From the NCBI GenBank assembly GCA_900119625.1, contig FPKD01000008.1:42214-106213 (forward strand): 64,000 nucleotides of DNA, in the 5' to 3' direction. A program made the position numbers and the translations under genes. The notes under the pieces are model-generated. The model ran no database searches. It was not told where the DNA came from and was given only the letters and a program-made list of their open reading frames with translations. Source of the stretch: Olsenella sp. kh2p3. GTDB lineage: Bacteria > Actinomycetota > Coriobacteriia > Coriobacteriales > Atopobiaceae. Of this stretch, positions 18,197 through 29,305 are shown piece by piece (position 1 is the stretch's first letter; each line of letters begins with the position of its first letter).

Positions 18197-21037
18197 ATGG
18201 GGGTCTTCGCAAGCTACACCCTACGGTCGCTCCGCAAGAACCGCACGCGCACCGTGGTCACCGTGATTGGCGTGATCCTCTCGACGGCCCTGCTCACGGG
18301 CGTGGTGGCCACCGCCACGAGCGTCGCCGCAGCCCTTCTCGGCCGCACCATAGAGACCGAGGGCTCCTGGCAGGTTTACGACAGCCTCCAGCCGGCCGAG
18401 GCAGACTCGGCCCTTGGCCGGCTGGCGACAGAGACCAACGTGGCGACTGCCATGGATTCCCAGGTGGCAGGCTTTGCCTCGTATGCGAGCGACGCGGACC
18501 TAAGCACCACGTTGCTTGCCATCCAGACCGCACCGCGGGTGCTGCGCGGCGGCGCAGACCAGGCGCGCAGCCTCACCGTGATGCCCACGGTGCGCTCCGG
18601 CCGCGAGCCCGAGGCGCCGGGCGAGGTCATGCTGCCTGTCACGTTCTCCGGCGTCACGCTCGCAGACGACGGCTCGGGCGCCAGCGCCGCCAGCGACGGC
18701 CCCATCGAGCTGGGGTCCACCGTCACGCTGCCGCTTGGCGCCACGCTCGGCGACGGCGACTCCCTCGGCACGCCTACGACCACACGCAGCTTCACCGTGG
18801 TGGGCTTCTACGTGCCCCAGCACTTCCTGAGAAACGACTTCACCGCCTTTGAGGAGGCCGGCGCCACCGCGATCGTCTCGCCAAACGACGTCTCGAACCC
18901 CGTCTTCACGCGCGTGTGGGTAAGCACGAGCGGCCTCTCCACGCGGGACGCGCTCAAGGGCTGGGCGGCCCCCATCTTTGGCGAGGAGGACTACTACCTC
19001 CACGGCCAGCTGCTGGCGCTCCAGGGAATGGCGAGCGACGAGAGCACCGTCATGGAGTCGCTGAGCGGCATGGTCGCCGTGATTGGTGGGGTCATCGTGG
19101 TTGCAGCCATCGGGATGATTGGCAACTCATTCTCGATCTCGGTGGCCGAGCGCACGCGTCAGTTTGGCCTGCTCTCCTCGCTGGGCGCGTCAAAGCGCCA
19201 GCTGAGAAGGACGGTGCTCTTGGAGGCTGTGGCGATTGGCGTTGTGGGCATACCGGTGGGGCTCGCAGCCGGGCTGGCCGGGGTCGCGGCAATGCTCAGC
19301 AGCTCGGCGCGGGCGTTTGACGCCATGTTCCGCAGTTCGCTCTCGGGGACCGCCCAGGGCATTCCTCTGGTGATAAGCCCGGCTGTGGTTGCAGGCATGG
19401 CCGCTGCGTCATTCCTTGTGCTTCTCGCCAGCGCCTGGGCACCGGCGTGGCGGGCGAGCAGGGTCTCGGCGATCGACGCCATTCGCCAGCAGCAAGACAT
19501 CAGGCTCTCCAAGCGGACCGAGCGCGCAATCGAGAAGGCCCAGGCCACCGGGAAGGCGCCGCGGGCGCCGCTGCTCGAGCGCATCGCCGGGCTTCCCGGT
19601 CTTCTGGCAAGCAGGAACCTCTCGCGCTCCAGCTCGCGTGGCCGCACCGTCGTGGTGTCGCTCGCGCTCTCAGTTGTCCTCATCGTGCTATCCGGCGCCA
19701 TCTCGCTCTACATGGGGCGCGCCATGGATGTTGGCAGCGACCTCGGCGCCGTTGGGCGCTCTGATATCTCGCTCACCATCTACAACAGGCAGGAAGCCGA
19801 CCAGGGCACCGTATCCAAGGCAACCCTGGGCCTTGTGCGAGACGTGCAGGGCATATCAGGCCAGGTAGATGGCCTCACGTCCAGCTCGGCCATCGTGAAC
19901 GGCGCCCTCGAGGTCACCCTTCCCGCCGGCAGCGTCTCTGCAGACGGCCGCGCGTTTCTCGCAGACTACTACGCTGGCGATAGCGGCGCCGCCGAGAACG
20001 GCTCGTACGCCGGTCCCATGCTCGTCTCGTTTGTGGATGACAACACCTGGGCCGAGCTCTGCAAGGAGGCCGGAGCAGGCAGCGCCACGACGACAGATGG
20101 CACGAGCATGCCGGCGCTGGCGCTCAACGTGCTGGCATGGACGAAGTCGGGCAGCGTGAGGACGGTTGCCCCGTACGGCACGCCTACCACCGCTACCGCC
20201 TACGAGCTGCGCGACGCGCAGTCGACCCTCCTGCTTGACTCCAACGGCGGTGCCTTGGTTCAGACGTGGGAGAACTCGGACGGCGGAGCGAGCGGGTCGC
20301 AGCGGCAGACCAGCATTGATGATGCGGCCGTGGATTCTGGCACCATCACCTTTGTGGGAACGCTCGACTCGCTTCCGGACCAGCTCGCCAACACGGGCCT
20401 CACGTCTTCCTCGATACTTCCCGTCATCATGCCGCGCTCGGCTCTCGAGGCGCGCCCCAATCTCTTCTCGGCAACAAGCATCGTGGTGCCGTTCTCGCTT
20501 GCTGAGGGCGCCGATCCCTTTGACGCGGGCAACGCCCTCGAAGCGGCAGCCGACGCCACGGTCAGCGACAACGCCACGGCATACGTCAACAATAACGTGG
20601 CTCAAAACGAGATGACCGAGGCCATCGTTGGCCTCTTCAAGCTCCTGGTGACGATCTTCTCGGTGGTGTGCCTGCTCATCGCCGTTGCTAACGTGTTTAA
20701 CACGCTCTCCACGAGCATCATCCTGCGCACGCGCGAGTTTGCCGTGCTACAGAGCGTGGGCCTGGGACCCAAGGGGTTCCGTCGCATGCTCGTGGCCGAG
20801 TGCGCAAGCTACGCGTTGCGCGGGCTTGGAATTGGCCTGGTCTTCTCGGTGGGCGTGGTTGTGCTCTTCTGGGCGGCACTGCGATCCGCCGTGGGAGTCT
20901 CGTTCGAGCTGCCATGGGGCTATGTAGCCGGAGCCATTGCGGGCGTGGTGGCGGTGCTGGGGCTCTCCGTTGCCTACGCACTGCGGCGCAGTCACGCGCT
21001 GAACATCGTGGAGGCCCTGCGGGCAGATGCGATCTAG
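18197..21037 (+). CDS. FtsX-family ABC transporter permease, large
   Basis: A 946-residue permease with two FtsX-type halves. TM helices are at about 22-42, then three at about 285-440, one at about 485-505, and three at about 815-935. Two large extracytoplasmic domains lie between them. The segment SISVAERTRQFGLLSSLGAS is the usual FtsX coupling loop, and LRTREFAVLQSVGLGPKGFR repeats it in the second half. I prefer the ATG at 18197, eight bases after AGGGGG; a GTG at 18188 overlaps the ATPase stop. With the upstream ATPase and kinase it resembles BceRS-AB type antimicrobial-peptide modules. Confidence 0.88.
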   Translation: MGVFASYTLRSLRKNRTRTVVTVIGVILSTALLTGVVATATSVAAALLGRTIETEGSWQVYDSLQPAEADSALGRLATETNVATAMDSQVAGFASYASDADLSTTLLAIQTAPRVLRGGADQARSLTVMPTVRSGREPEAPGEVMLPVTFSGVTLADDGSGASAASDGPIELGSTVTLPLGATLGDGDSLGTPTTTRSFTVVGFYVPQHFLRNDFTAFEEAGATAIVSPNDVSNPVFTRVWVSTSGLSTRDALKGWAAPIFGEEDYYLHGQLLALQGMASDESTVMESLSGMVAVIGGVIVVAAIGMIGNSFSISVAERTRQFGLLSSLGASKRQLRRTVLLEAVAIGVVGIPVGLAAGLAGVAAMLSSSARAFDAMFRSSLSGTAQGIPLVISPAVVAGMAAASFLVLLASAWAPAWRASRVSAIDAIRQQQDIRLSKRTERAIEKAQATGKAPRAPLLERIAGLPGLLASRNLSRSSSRGRTVVVSLALSVVLIVLSGAISLYMGRAMDVGSDLGAVGRSDISLTIYNRQEADQGTVSKATLGLVRDVQGISGQVDGLTSSSAIVNGALEVTLPAGSVSADGRAFLADYYAGDSGAAENGSYAGPMLVSFVDDNTWAELCKEAGAGSATTTDGTSMPALALNVLAWTKSGSVRTVAPYGTPTTATAYELRDAQSTLLLDSNGGALVQTWENSDGGASGSQRQTSIDDAAVDSGTITFVGTLDSLPDQLANTGLTSSSILPVIMPRSALEARPNLFSATSIVVPFSLAEGADPFDAGNALEAAADATVSDNATAYVNNNVAQNEMTEAIVGLFKLLVTIFSVVCLLIAVANVFNTLSTSIILRTREFAVLQSVGLGPKGFRRMLVAECASYALRGLGIGLVFSVGVVVLFWAALRSAVGVSFELPWGYVAGAIAGVVAVLGLSVAYALRRSHALNIVEALRADAI

Positions 21038-21073
21038 CCCCCTCCCCTCCCCCTCTCCCCTCCCCCCAATCCG

Positions 21074-21152
21074 TTCTTTAGCGGAATTTGAGAATTGAGA
21101 TTCTCGCCAACTGGGCAAACGTTGACTCCGATTCTCAGAAACCGCTAAAGAA
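21074..21152. repeat. 79-nt inverted-repeat element, family C
   Basis: TTCTTTAGCGG at the left pairs perfectly with CCGCTAAAGAA at the right. GAGAAT and ATTCTC also face each other inside. It lies between the converging permease and hsp20 genes. One copy is seen in this window. Confidence 0.75.
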
Positions 21153-21205
21153 GGAGGTAGGGGGAGGGGGTAAGGAGGAGGTAAGGAGGAGGTAAGGAGG
21201 AGCGA
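21153..21205. repeat. purine tract with repeated GGAGGTAA units
   Basis: A G/A-rich stretch in which GGAGGTAA or AGGAGGTAAGG occurs several times in tandem. It is intergenic and leads into no start codon. Confidence 0.6.
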
Positions 21206-21227
21206 AGAAAGGCCGCGCAACACAAAA

Positions 21228-21251
21228 GCGCCCCGGCCGAAACCGGGGCGC
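21228..21251 (-). terminator. terminator of hsp20
   Basis: GCGCCCCGG pairs with CCGGGGCGC around a six-base loop, and the minus strand continues with TTTT. It lies about 50 bases after the hsp20 stop. Confidence 0.85.
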
Positions 21252-21302
21252 GTACTTGGGGCCTTGGCGAGGGATGGGTGCCGGCCCGACTGTTGGTTGC
21301 AG

Positions 21303-21728
21303 CTAGTCGATGGAGACCTTGGTGACGTTGGCCTTCTCGGACTGCTTGGGGACGTTCACGGTAAGAACACCGCCCTCAAGCTTGCCCGTGATGCCCGTAG
21401 TCGCAGCATCCTTCAGATAGACGCCACGCGTGGCACTCCACTCGCTGGTCTCCTTGTGGAGGTAGTTCTTGCCCTTCTCCTCGTCGGACTCCTTCTTGTC
21501 CACCGAAATGGAGAGCCTGCCCTCGTTGAGCTCGACGTCGACGTCCTCCTTCTTGACGCCCGGAAGCTCGGCAGTGACCACGTAGCTATCGCCCGCGTCC
21601 TCGACGTTCATCTTGAAGGCAAGGTCGCCATCGGTGGTTGCCAGTGGGGCGAAGAAGTCATCGAACGAGCCAAACGGCCAGCTGGAAAGGGCCCTTGCGT
21701 ACCTGTCATACGGAATCATGCTTGCCAT
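21303..21728 (-). CDS. Hsp20/alpha-crystallin small heat-shock protein
   Basis: A 141-residue small heat-shock protein. The alpha-crystallin domain runs from about residue 35 to 135, with VTAELPGVKKEDVDVEL, GRLSISVDK and the closing LEGGVLTVNVPK. It is a cytoplasmic holdase that keeps unfolded proteins soluble. The ATG at 21728 follows AAGGAG at nine bases; earlier in-frame codons are not family-like. A palindrome shared with the clpB and dnaK upstream regions lies about 110 bases before the start. Confidence 0.92.
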   Translation of the reverse strand: MASMIPYDRYARALSSWPFGSFDDFFAPLATTDGDLAFKMNVEDAGDSYVVTAELPGVKKEDVDVELNEGRLSISVDKKESDEEKGKNYLHKETSEWSATRGVYLKDAATTGITGKLEGGVLTVNVPKQSEKANVTKVSID

Positions 21729-21837
21729 GATGCTCAACTCCTTGAGACGAGCGGACGCCTCTTTGCGGCGCCCTTGGTGTTCGCTGGTATATGTTCCCGA
21801 CATCCGATTTATTAAACGCACGAGAAAAGATTTTCTC

Positions 21838-21858
21838 AGTGTCTACGACTTAGATTTT
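21838..21858 (-). promoter_or_regulatory. candidate heat-shock operator upstream of hsp20
   Basis: TCTA-N5-TAGATTTT (plus strand), preceded by AGTG. It matches the right half of the palindromes at 27402 and 35271 and has a similar distance to its gene. It is the weakest of the three: its arms are shorter and the spacing between them is two bases less. Confidence 0.45.
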
Positions 21859-21967
21859 GTCCCTGCGCACGTCACCGTCACAATGAACGCACACAGCTGG
21901 TTAGCAGACCTTACGTGCTCTATGATGTTGGTATTGCCGTGCAGACCGCAACCGGAGGCACGAACAC

Positions 21968-22549
21968 ATGAACAACTACGACGACCTGGACAACCCAGGC
22001 AACGTTTCTTCTCGCCCGCAGGCTATGCCCGAGGGATCGCACTTCGCCATGCCAGACAACGCGCAGGATCAGCGCCAGGCATCGCTCGACGAGACCGTCA
22101 TGGCAGACTACTCTGGCGAGAATTCCCCCGCAGCAGGCTTTGACGAGACGCCCGCGCCCAAACCCCAGCAACCGGCTCCCAGGCCGCAGCGCTACACGCG
22201 TGCGCGCACGCCTCACAAGACCGTCGCCCCCATCAGCGACTTCGACAACCAGGCGAACGCTGACGGCTTCGAGGGCTTCACGCACGACTCGGACTATGCC
22301 AACAGGGGCTCGGTGCTCTCTGGGCGCTCCTACCGCAAGTCGCGCTCAGAGATGCCACAGCTGCGACGCGACCTTCATTACGGCCAGTACCTGGAGATCC
22401 CCAAGGGTCGCCGTGACATCTTTGCCTCGCGAGAGCGTAAGATGCGCATCCGCTCGGTGATTGCGCTTATCGCCGTGATCGTGATTCTCGCCGTGATCGT
22501 ATTCTTTGTCTGGCAGTACATGCAGGTCAACTGGGGCGCAACGGGCTAG
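21968..22549 (+). CDS. hypothetical protein with C-terminal membrane anchor
   Basis: A 193-residue protein of unknown function. The first 150 residues are polar and low-complexity, with Asp/Asn and Pro-rich parts (PAPKPQQPAPRPQR) and a conserved-looking SGRSYRKSRSEMPQLRRDL. One hydrophobic helix lies at about 162-184 (SVIALIAVIVILAVIVFFVW) with a short tail, so it is a type II or tail-anchored membrane protein with its bulk in the cytoplasm. The ATG follows GGAGGC. No catalytic motif is visible. Confidence 0.7.
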   Translation: MNNYDDLDNPGNVSSRPQAMPEGSHFAMPDNAQDQRQASLDETVMADYSGENSPAAGFDETPAPKPQQPAPRPQRYTRARTPHKTVAPISDFDNQANADGFEGFTHDSDYANRGSVLSGRSYRKSRSEMPQLRRDLHYGQYLEIPKGRRDIFASRERKMRIRSVIALIAVIVILAVIVFFVWQYMQVNWGATG

Positions 22550-22582
22550 CCGGCGCTCCCCCGCGCTCAGCGCAACGCGCAG

Positions 22583-22783
22583 CTAGTCCCACGGGTCGCG
22601 CTCGAAGAGCGGCTCGGGGTGCGGCTGGCGGTCTGAGTACGGATCGTAGCCGTCGTCATCCTCGTTCTCCGCACGAATGAAGGGTTGGTCAGCAGGGTCG
22701 ATCTTCTCGGCCGCGCGCCTTTCCGCAGGCTCAGGTCTCTTTTGCGGCTTTGCGTCCTTGGGCGCGACGTTCTTCTCGTCCAT
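22583..22783 (-). CDS. small acidic hypothetical protein
   Basis: A 66-residue, highly charged protein rich in Asp, Glu and Pro (ENEDDDGYDPYSDRQPHPEP). It lies directly after the PASTA-protein gene, with the GTG at 22792 overlapping that stop and the ATG at 22783 as my choice. The tight spacing says they are one operon. Function is unknown; expression is likely through coupling. Confidence 0.55.
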   Translation of the reverse strand: MDEKNVAPKDAKPQKRPEPAERRAAEKIDPADQPFIRAENEDDDGYDPYSDRQPHPEPLFERDPWD

Positions 22784-22788
22784 GCACG

Positions 22789-24411
22789 TCACTTCCCGTA
22801 GTAGTTCGTGATGGCGATATAGCTCGCCAGGTCATTTCCATATTCGCTGAGGTCAAGGCCATCGTAGTGGCTCTTGGGCGCAATGGTCACGATGGCGTTG
22901 GTCGCAGACCCGTTGGGGCTCCCCAAAAGGACGCTCCACACGTAATCGCCCTGCTGACCATAGCCGCAGATGAACGAGAGCCCGGTCTTGTCGATGCTGC
23001 GCGACGTCTGCACAGAATCGGCCGTACAGGACGAGACGAGGTTGCTCAGGCCGCAGGCATCCATCGCTGTGGTTAGTCCGCTCGAGTCGATCCCCACATC
23101 CGAAGCAACCGTAGACGCCGACGCCTGGAGGCGCACGCCGCCCACGGGCTTGCCGCCGGCAAGCGCGCTGGTGCCCGTCCCAGCTCCGGCAGCGTCCGCG
23201 GACTCCGGCGAATCCGTGATGGTGATGGTCACGGTACCGTTGGTGTAGACCGCGTATGCGTCGCCGCTGGAGAACACACCGGTAGACGAGACGGAATACC
23301 CCTGCTTTGCGAGATACGCGTCCAGGTCGGCCGGCTCGATGTCAAAGTACTCGGCAATGTGGTAGGCGTCGCTCAGCTTGGGCGCCGGTACGTACAGGGT
23401 GACCGTGGAGCCCTCGGACACCTGGGTTCCTGCCTCGGGCGAGGTCGAGAGCACGACGTTCTCGTCGCCCTTCTCGTCGCTGTACGAGACGGAATAGGTA
23501 AGGCCCGCGTCTTGGAGGGTCTGCTCGGCGTCGGTAAGCGAGAGGCCCACCACATCCGGCACCTTGAAGGGCTGCGCCACCGTAAGCGTAATTTGGTCTG
23601 ACGAGACAAACGCCTCGCCTTCGCCCGGACTCACCGCAAGCACCGTGCCCTCGGCCTCGCTGGAGTTCTTGTACGCGATGGTGATGTTCTTGGCACCCTC
23701 GTTGAGCAGGGCCGTCTTTGCATCTGACTGGCTTAGGCCCACAACCGAGGGGATGGTGCGCGCAACGGCCACGGTGATGGTCACCGAGAGATCGTCACCC
23801 GTACGCGTGCCAGCGGCGGGGTCCATCGAGACGACCTTGCCTACGTTGTCATCAGAGAGTACCTCGTTGACGGTAATGCTAAAGCCAAGCGGCGAGAGGG
23901 TCGAGCGCGCCTCGGTCTCGGTCTTGCCCACCACGTCTGGCACGGTCTTGCCGCCCCAGTACTCGTTCTCGTAGGTGTACTTCACCACGAAGGCGGCAGC
24001 GGCGAGAAGCGCAACAACCACCAGGACTACGGCCCAGGGCCGCACGCGACCGCGATGCTTGCCATCTGACGTGACCGGAGAGTCTATGGCCACGGGCGCG
24101 TAGGGGGTCACGCGCGTGAAGTCGGCGTCGTTGATGGGGGCGTAGGGGTCGTCCATGGCGTCGATGCCGTCGGGGCCTTCCTGACCGGCCGAGACGGCAT
24201 GGGGAACCACGATGGTGGGCATCTCGTCGGCTGCTGCGCCGCCGGAGTCCGCAGACGCGGGCGGCTCGGCCAGCTGGGTGGTGTCCGGATCCGCGGGCTG
24301 CGTCGCTCCCGGGTCTGCGAGCACTGTGGCGTCGGGATCCACGAGCTGCGTGGCATCCGGGTCGGGCTGCCCCGCACGTGCGGCGTCCTTATCGAGCTCT
24401 GGATCCTCCAT
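22789..24411 (-). CDS. PASTA-domain membrane protein without a kinase domain
   Basis: A 540-residue protein. Residues 10-45 carry four near-repeats of the form DPDATQLV. A TM helix lies at about 126-146, followed by three PASTA domains from about 156 to 345 (VPDVVGKTETEARSTL, IPSVVGLSQSDAKTAL, VPDVVGLSLTDAEQTL). A unique C-terminal domain of about 190 residues with four Cys follows. PASTA repeats bind muropeptides in serine/threonine kinases such as PknB, but this protein has no kinase. The TQ-bearing acidic head resembles kinase phospho-acceptor peptides, which is an inference. The ATG follows GGGGAGGT. Confidence 0.85.
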   Translation of the reverse strand: MEDPELDKDAARAGQPDPDATQLVDPDATVLADPGATQPADPDTTQLAEPPASADSGGAAADEMPTIVVPHAVSAGQEGPDGIDAMDDPYAPINDADFTRVTPYAPVAIDSPVTSDGKHRGRVRPWAVVLVVVALLAAAAFVVKYTYENEYWGGKTVPDVVGKTETEARSTLSPLGFSITVNEVLSDDNVGKVVSMDPAAGTRTGDDLSVTITVAVARTIPSVVGLSQSDAKTALLNEGAKNITIAYKNSSEAEGTVLAVSPGEGEAFVSSDQITLTVAQPFKVPDVVGLSLTDAEQTLQDAGLTYSVSYSDEKGDENVVLSTSPEAGTQVSEGSTVTLYVPAPKLSDAYHIAEYFDIEPADLDAYLAKQGYSVSSTGVFSSGDAYAVYTNGTVTITITDSPESADAAGAGTGTSALAGGKPVGGVRLQASASTVASDVGIDSSGLTTAMDACGLSNLVSSCTADSVQTSRSIDKTGLSFICGYGQQGDYVWSVLLGSPNGSATNAIVTIAPKSHYDGLDLSEYGNDLASYIAITNYYGK

Positions 24412-24517
24412 GTCGCGACCTCCCCGGAACAGCAGTATCTGCTCAGCTGTTCACCATTGTGCCCCAACAGGGGAAATCACGTTGCGGAGACCACGCTCAC
24501 GGTGCCGCGGAACACGC
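24412..24517. other. intergenic region upstream of the PASTA gene
   Basis: About 100 bases with no gene, between the PASTA gene and the clpB terminator. It should hold the PASTA gene's promoter, but I see no strong consensus. Confidence 0.4.
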
Positions 24518-24549
24518 AAAACGGCCCCGGAGCACAAGCTCCGGGGCCG
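24518..24549 (-). terminator. terminator of clpB
   Basis: CGGCCCCGGAGC pairs with GCTCCGGGGCCG around a four-base loop; TTTT follows on the minus strand. It sits about 50 bases past the clpB stop. Confidence 0.88.
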
Positions 24550-24596
24550 CATTAACGCCATGCCTGACGCCGTGGCGCAGCGGCGTCCTTCTCGCC

Positions 24597-27302
<2,706 letters not shown>

Positions 27303-27401
27303 ATGCATCACTCCCTATGGTCCGCACGGCCTGAGGGACGGCGGATTTCTGTTTATCGTGAATGAGTATTCCCACCCCGGGGGCGATGTATACAGAAATC
27401 T

Positions 27402-27423
27402 AAGTCTATCTGATATAGATTTT
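27402..27423 (-). promoter_or_regulatory. candidate heat-shock operator upstream of clpB
   Basis: AAGTCTAT-CTGAT-ATAGATTTT on the plus strand: TCTAT and ATAGA face each other around five bases. The flanks AAG and TTTT and the TCTAAGTCT stretch match the dnaK site. Confidence 0.55.
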
Positions 27424-27505
27424 CGTATGCGTTGGCACGCAGGATTTGCTACCGAGAAAGACCGGGGTCTTGCTTGCGGCTCTACCCTCTCGGCGGCCAA
27501 AGCTC

Positions 27506-27593
27506 AAAAGTGAACACGAAATCAATCCGAGGAAATGCGCAACAACGTTATCCCATATAACGATTTAGCCCGACCGTTTTCGTGTTCACTTTT
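27506..27593. repeat. 88-nt inverted-repeat element, family A copy 4
   Basis: AAAAGTGAACACGAAA pairs with TTTTCGTGTTCACTTTT. It lies in the 625-base gap between clpB and the CPBP protease gene, 78 bases from copy 5. Confidence 0.85.
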
Positions 27594-27671
27594 CAAGCGA
27601 CGAGCGCGGCGAGATTCAATCGCGAGACCCGGAAGCGCACGGGGGCCTTGGCTCTCGCGAGAGCGTCCACC

Positions 27672-27759
27672 AAAAGTGAACACGAAATCAATCGCGGATG
27701 CCGTGCGGCCTCTTTTTCCCAGGAATCATTTAGCGGTCATTGTATTCGTGTTCACTTTT
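27672..27759. repeat. 88-nt inverted-repeat element, family A copy 5
   Basis: AAAAGTGAACACGAA pairs with ATTCGTGTTCACTTTT. Same length and same direction of the AAATCAATC inner block as copy 4. Confidence 0.85.
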
Positions 27760-27927
27760 TACAGCGTGGGTCGAGTCGATGACGGGTGGAGGGGCGTGCC
27801 GGGGCACGCGACACCCGGCGGGGATACGCCGCCACCAGACGCGCGGCGCCCGGCGGACATGCGTTGGCGGAGTTTATCGCTTATTTTTAAACGGCGATTG
27901 CATTTACCCAGGTCGCCACAGCGAAAA

Positions 27928-29025
27928 TCAAGAAATGGCGATATTCTCTGCGGTTGGCGCAGAGGGATTGGGGGCTGCCGCTGGAACGCCGAGGCCGTCG
28001 GGACCGCCAGCACCGTCGGGACCGACGGCGCCAGCGTCGGCCCAGAGGTCCGTCGGCCTCGCGCCCCAACGCTCGCCAAGCCACCATACCAGCGCGCAGC
28101 CAGCGACCAGCACGACCGTCGCCATCGCAGAGCCCTCGATCCCAAAGCCGGGGTCGTATGCAAACCCCGCCGTGGGCGTGGTTCCCGGAGTCACGCCAAA
28201 GATTGCAAACGGCGTGATGCCGCCGCTATTGGGCAGCCCAAACAGTACGGCCTGTGTGAAATTCCAACTTGCGTGCAGCCCAAACGCCATCCAAGGGCTA
28301 TCGAGCTTCCACACGGCCAGGCCAAACAGAACCCCGCAGAGAGCCAGGTTAACGAGGGCAAGCGCCGTCAACCCGCTGTTTGCCAGATGCAGCAGCGTGA
28401 AGAACACCGTGCTCAGCGCAATCGCAACCACATGGCTTCCCGTAACGCGAGACGTTCGCTGGTAGAGATAGCACCGGCAGACAAGCTCCTCGGCAGAGGA
28501 CTGCACAAAGACGGCGAGAAAGACCGCGATGATGCCTGCCACGTTCACGCCCACAAGCGAGAGGGAAAAGCTGCCCTCAAGCACCGCGACCAGCACGCAC
28601 GCGCCGTTGAGCACAAATCCCAGGAGCAGCCCCAGGCCAAGCCGCGCCGGAGTGTTTCCAGCTGTCCGCCGCGTAACGGCTCCCAGGATGGGCCTTACGC
28701 GCTTGCTTGCGCGCAGGTGGATGAGAAACACAATCCAAATGCCAATGAAGCTCAGGTAGAACGTCATCGTATAAATCGCGGATGCCGCAGAAGTGGAGTA
28801 TTCGCCCTCCGCAAGCCCAAGCATTCCCAGACCGTCCTGGCGCGCAAGGACATTCACCATGTCCTGCACGCCCTCGCCCGAGGTCACAGCCCCGTAGGCA
28901 AACGCCGCAATGAAAATCGCAACGGCCCCGCCCACGACAGACCCCAGAACAAGCAACGCAAATGCCAGAGCATAGCTACCAACCAGGCCAAGCACGATCT
29001 TGGGGGTCGGACGTTCTCCTGCCAT
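27928..29025 (-). CDS. CPBP family intramembrane metalloprotease
   Basis: A 365-residue membrane protein with about eight TM helices. The CPBP (Abi/CAAX protease) motifs are SSAEELVCRCYLY (EExxxR-type), FFTLLHLAN with a ligand His, and HASWN near the end. These enzymes are glutamate-type intramembrane proteases with roles from bacteriocin immunity to protein processing. The C-terminus is Gly/Pro/Ala-rich. I use the start at 29025 because GGAGG precedes it; the frame is open 36 codons further. The downstream gap carries repeats A4 and A5. Confidence 0.82.
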   Translation of the reverse strand: MAGERPTPKIVLGLVGSYALAFALLVLGSVVGGAVAIFIAAFAYGAVTSGEGVQDMVNVLARQDGLGMLGLAEGEYSTSAASAIYTMTFYLSFIGIWIVFLIHLRASKRVRPILGAVTRRTAGNTPARLGLGLLLGFVLNGACVLVAVLEGSFSLSLVGVNVAGIIAVFLAVFVQSSAEELVCRCYLYQRTSRVTGSHVVAIALSTVFFTLLHLANSGLTALALVNLALCGVLFGLAVWKLDSPWMAFGLHASWNFTQAVLFGLPNSGGITPFAIFGVTPGTTPTAGFAYDPGFGIEGSAMATVVLVAGCALVWWLGERWGARPTDLWADAGAVGPDGAGGPDGLGVPAAAPNPSAPTAENIAIS

Positions 29026-29065
29026 CACAGCCTCCGTTTCTGGGGGACGTCCCAGGCGAGAACAG

Positions 29066-29284
29066 CTAGTCACTCTCGCCCGCGCCGCTATTGCTCTTGT
29101 CGCCCGCGCCGCCACGCTCGCCCGCGCCATCACGGTCCGGAAGCCTCCCGGCGCGCCGGAGCGCGTCTCGCAAAACCCACTCCACCTGTGCGTTGGCGCT
29201 GCGCATGTCGTCCTCGGCCCAGCGCTCGACCGCGGCCCAGATCTCCGGGTCGATGCGCAGGGGATATTGCTTGCGACGTGTCAT
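29066..29284 (-). CDS. Arc-like ribbon-helix-helix protein
   Basis: A 72-residue protein. Residues 5-45 (YPLRIDPEIWAAVERWA then ANAQVEWVLRDAL) match the Arc/MetJ ribbon-helix-helix pattern, with a low-complexity Gly/Ser/Asp tail. It starts 21 bases after the SPFH gene's stop and is preceded by GGAGA, so the two form an operon. In related genomes I recall this small protein beside SPFH proteins, but I cannot check. It is probably DNA-binding. Confidence 0.7.
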   Translation of the reverse strand: MTRRKQYPLRIDPEIWAAVERWAEDDMRSANAQVEWVLRDALRRAGRLPDRDGAGERGGAGDKSNSGAGESD

Positions 29285-29305
29285 GCGCAGATGTCTCCGC
29301 GGGCC

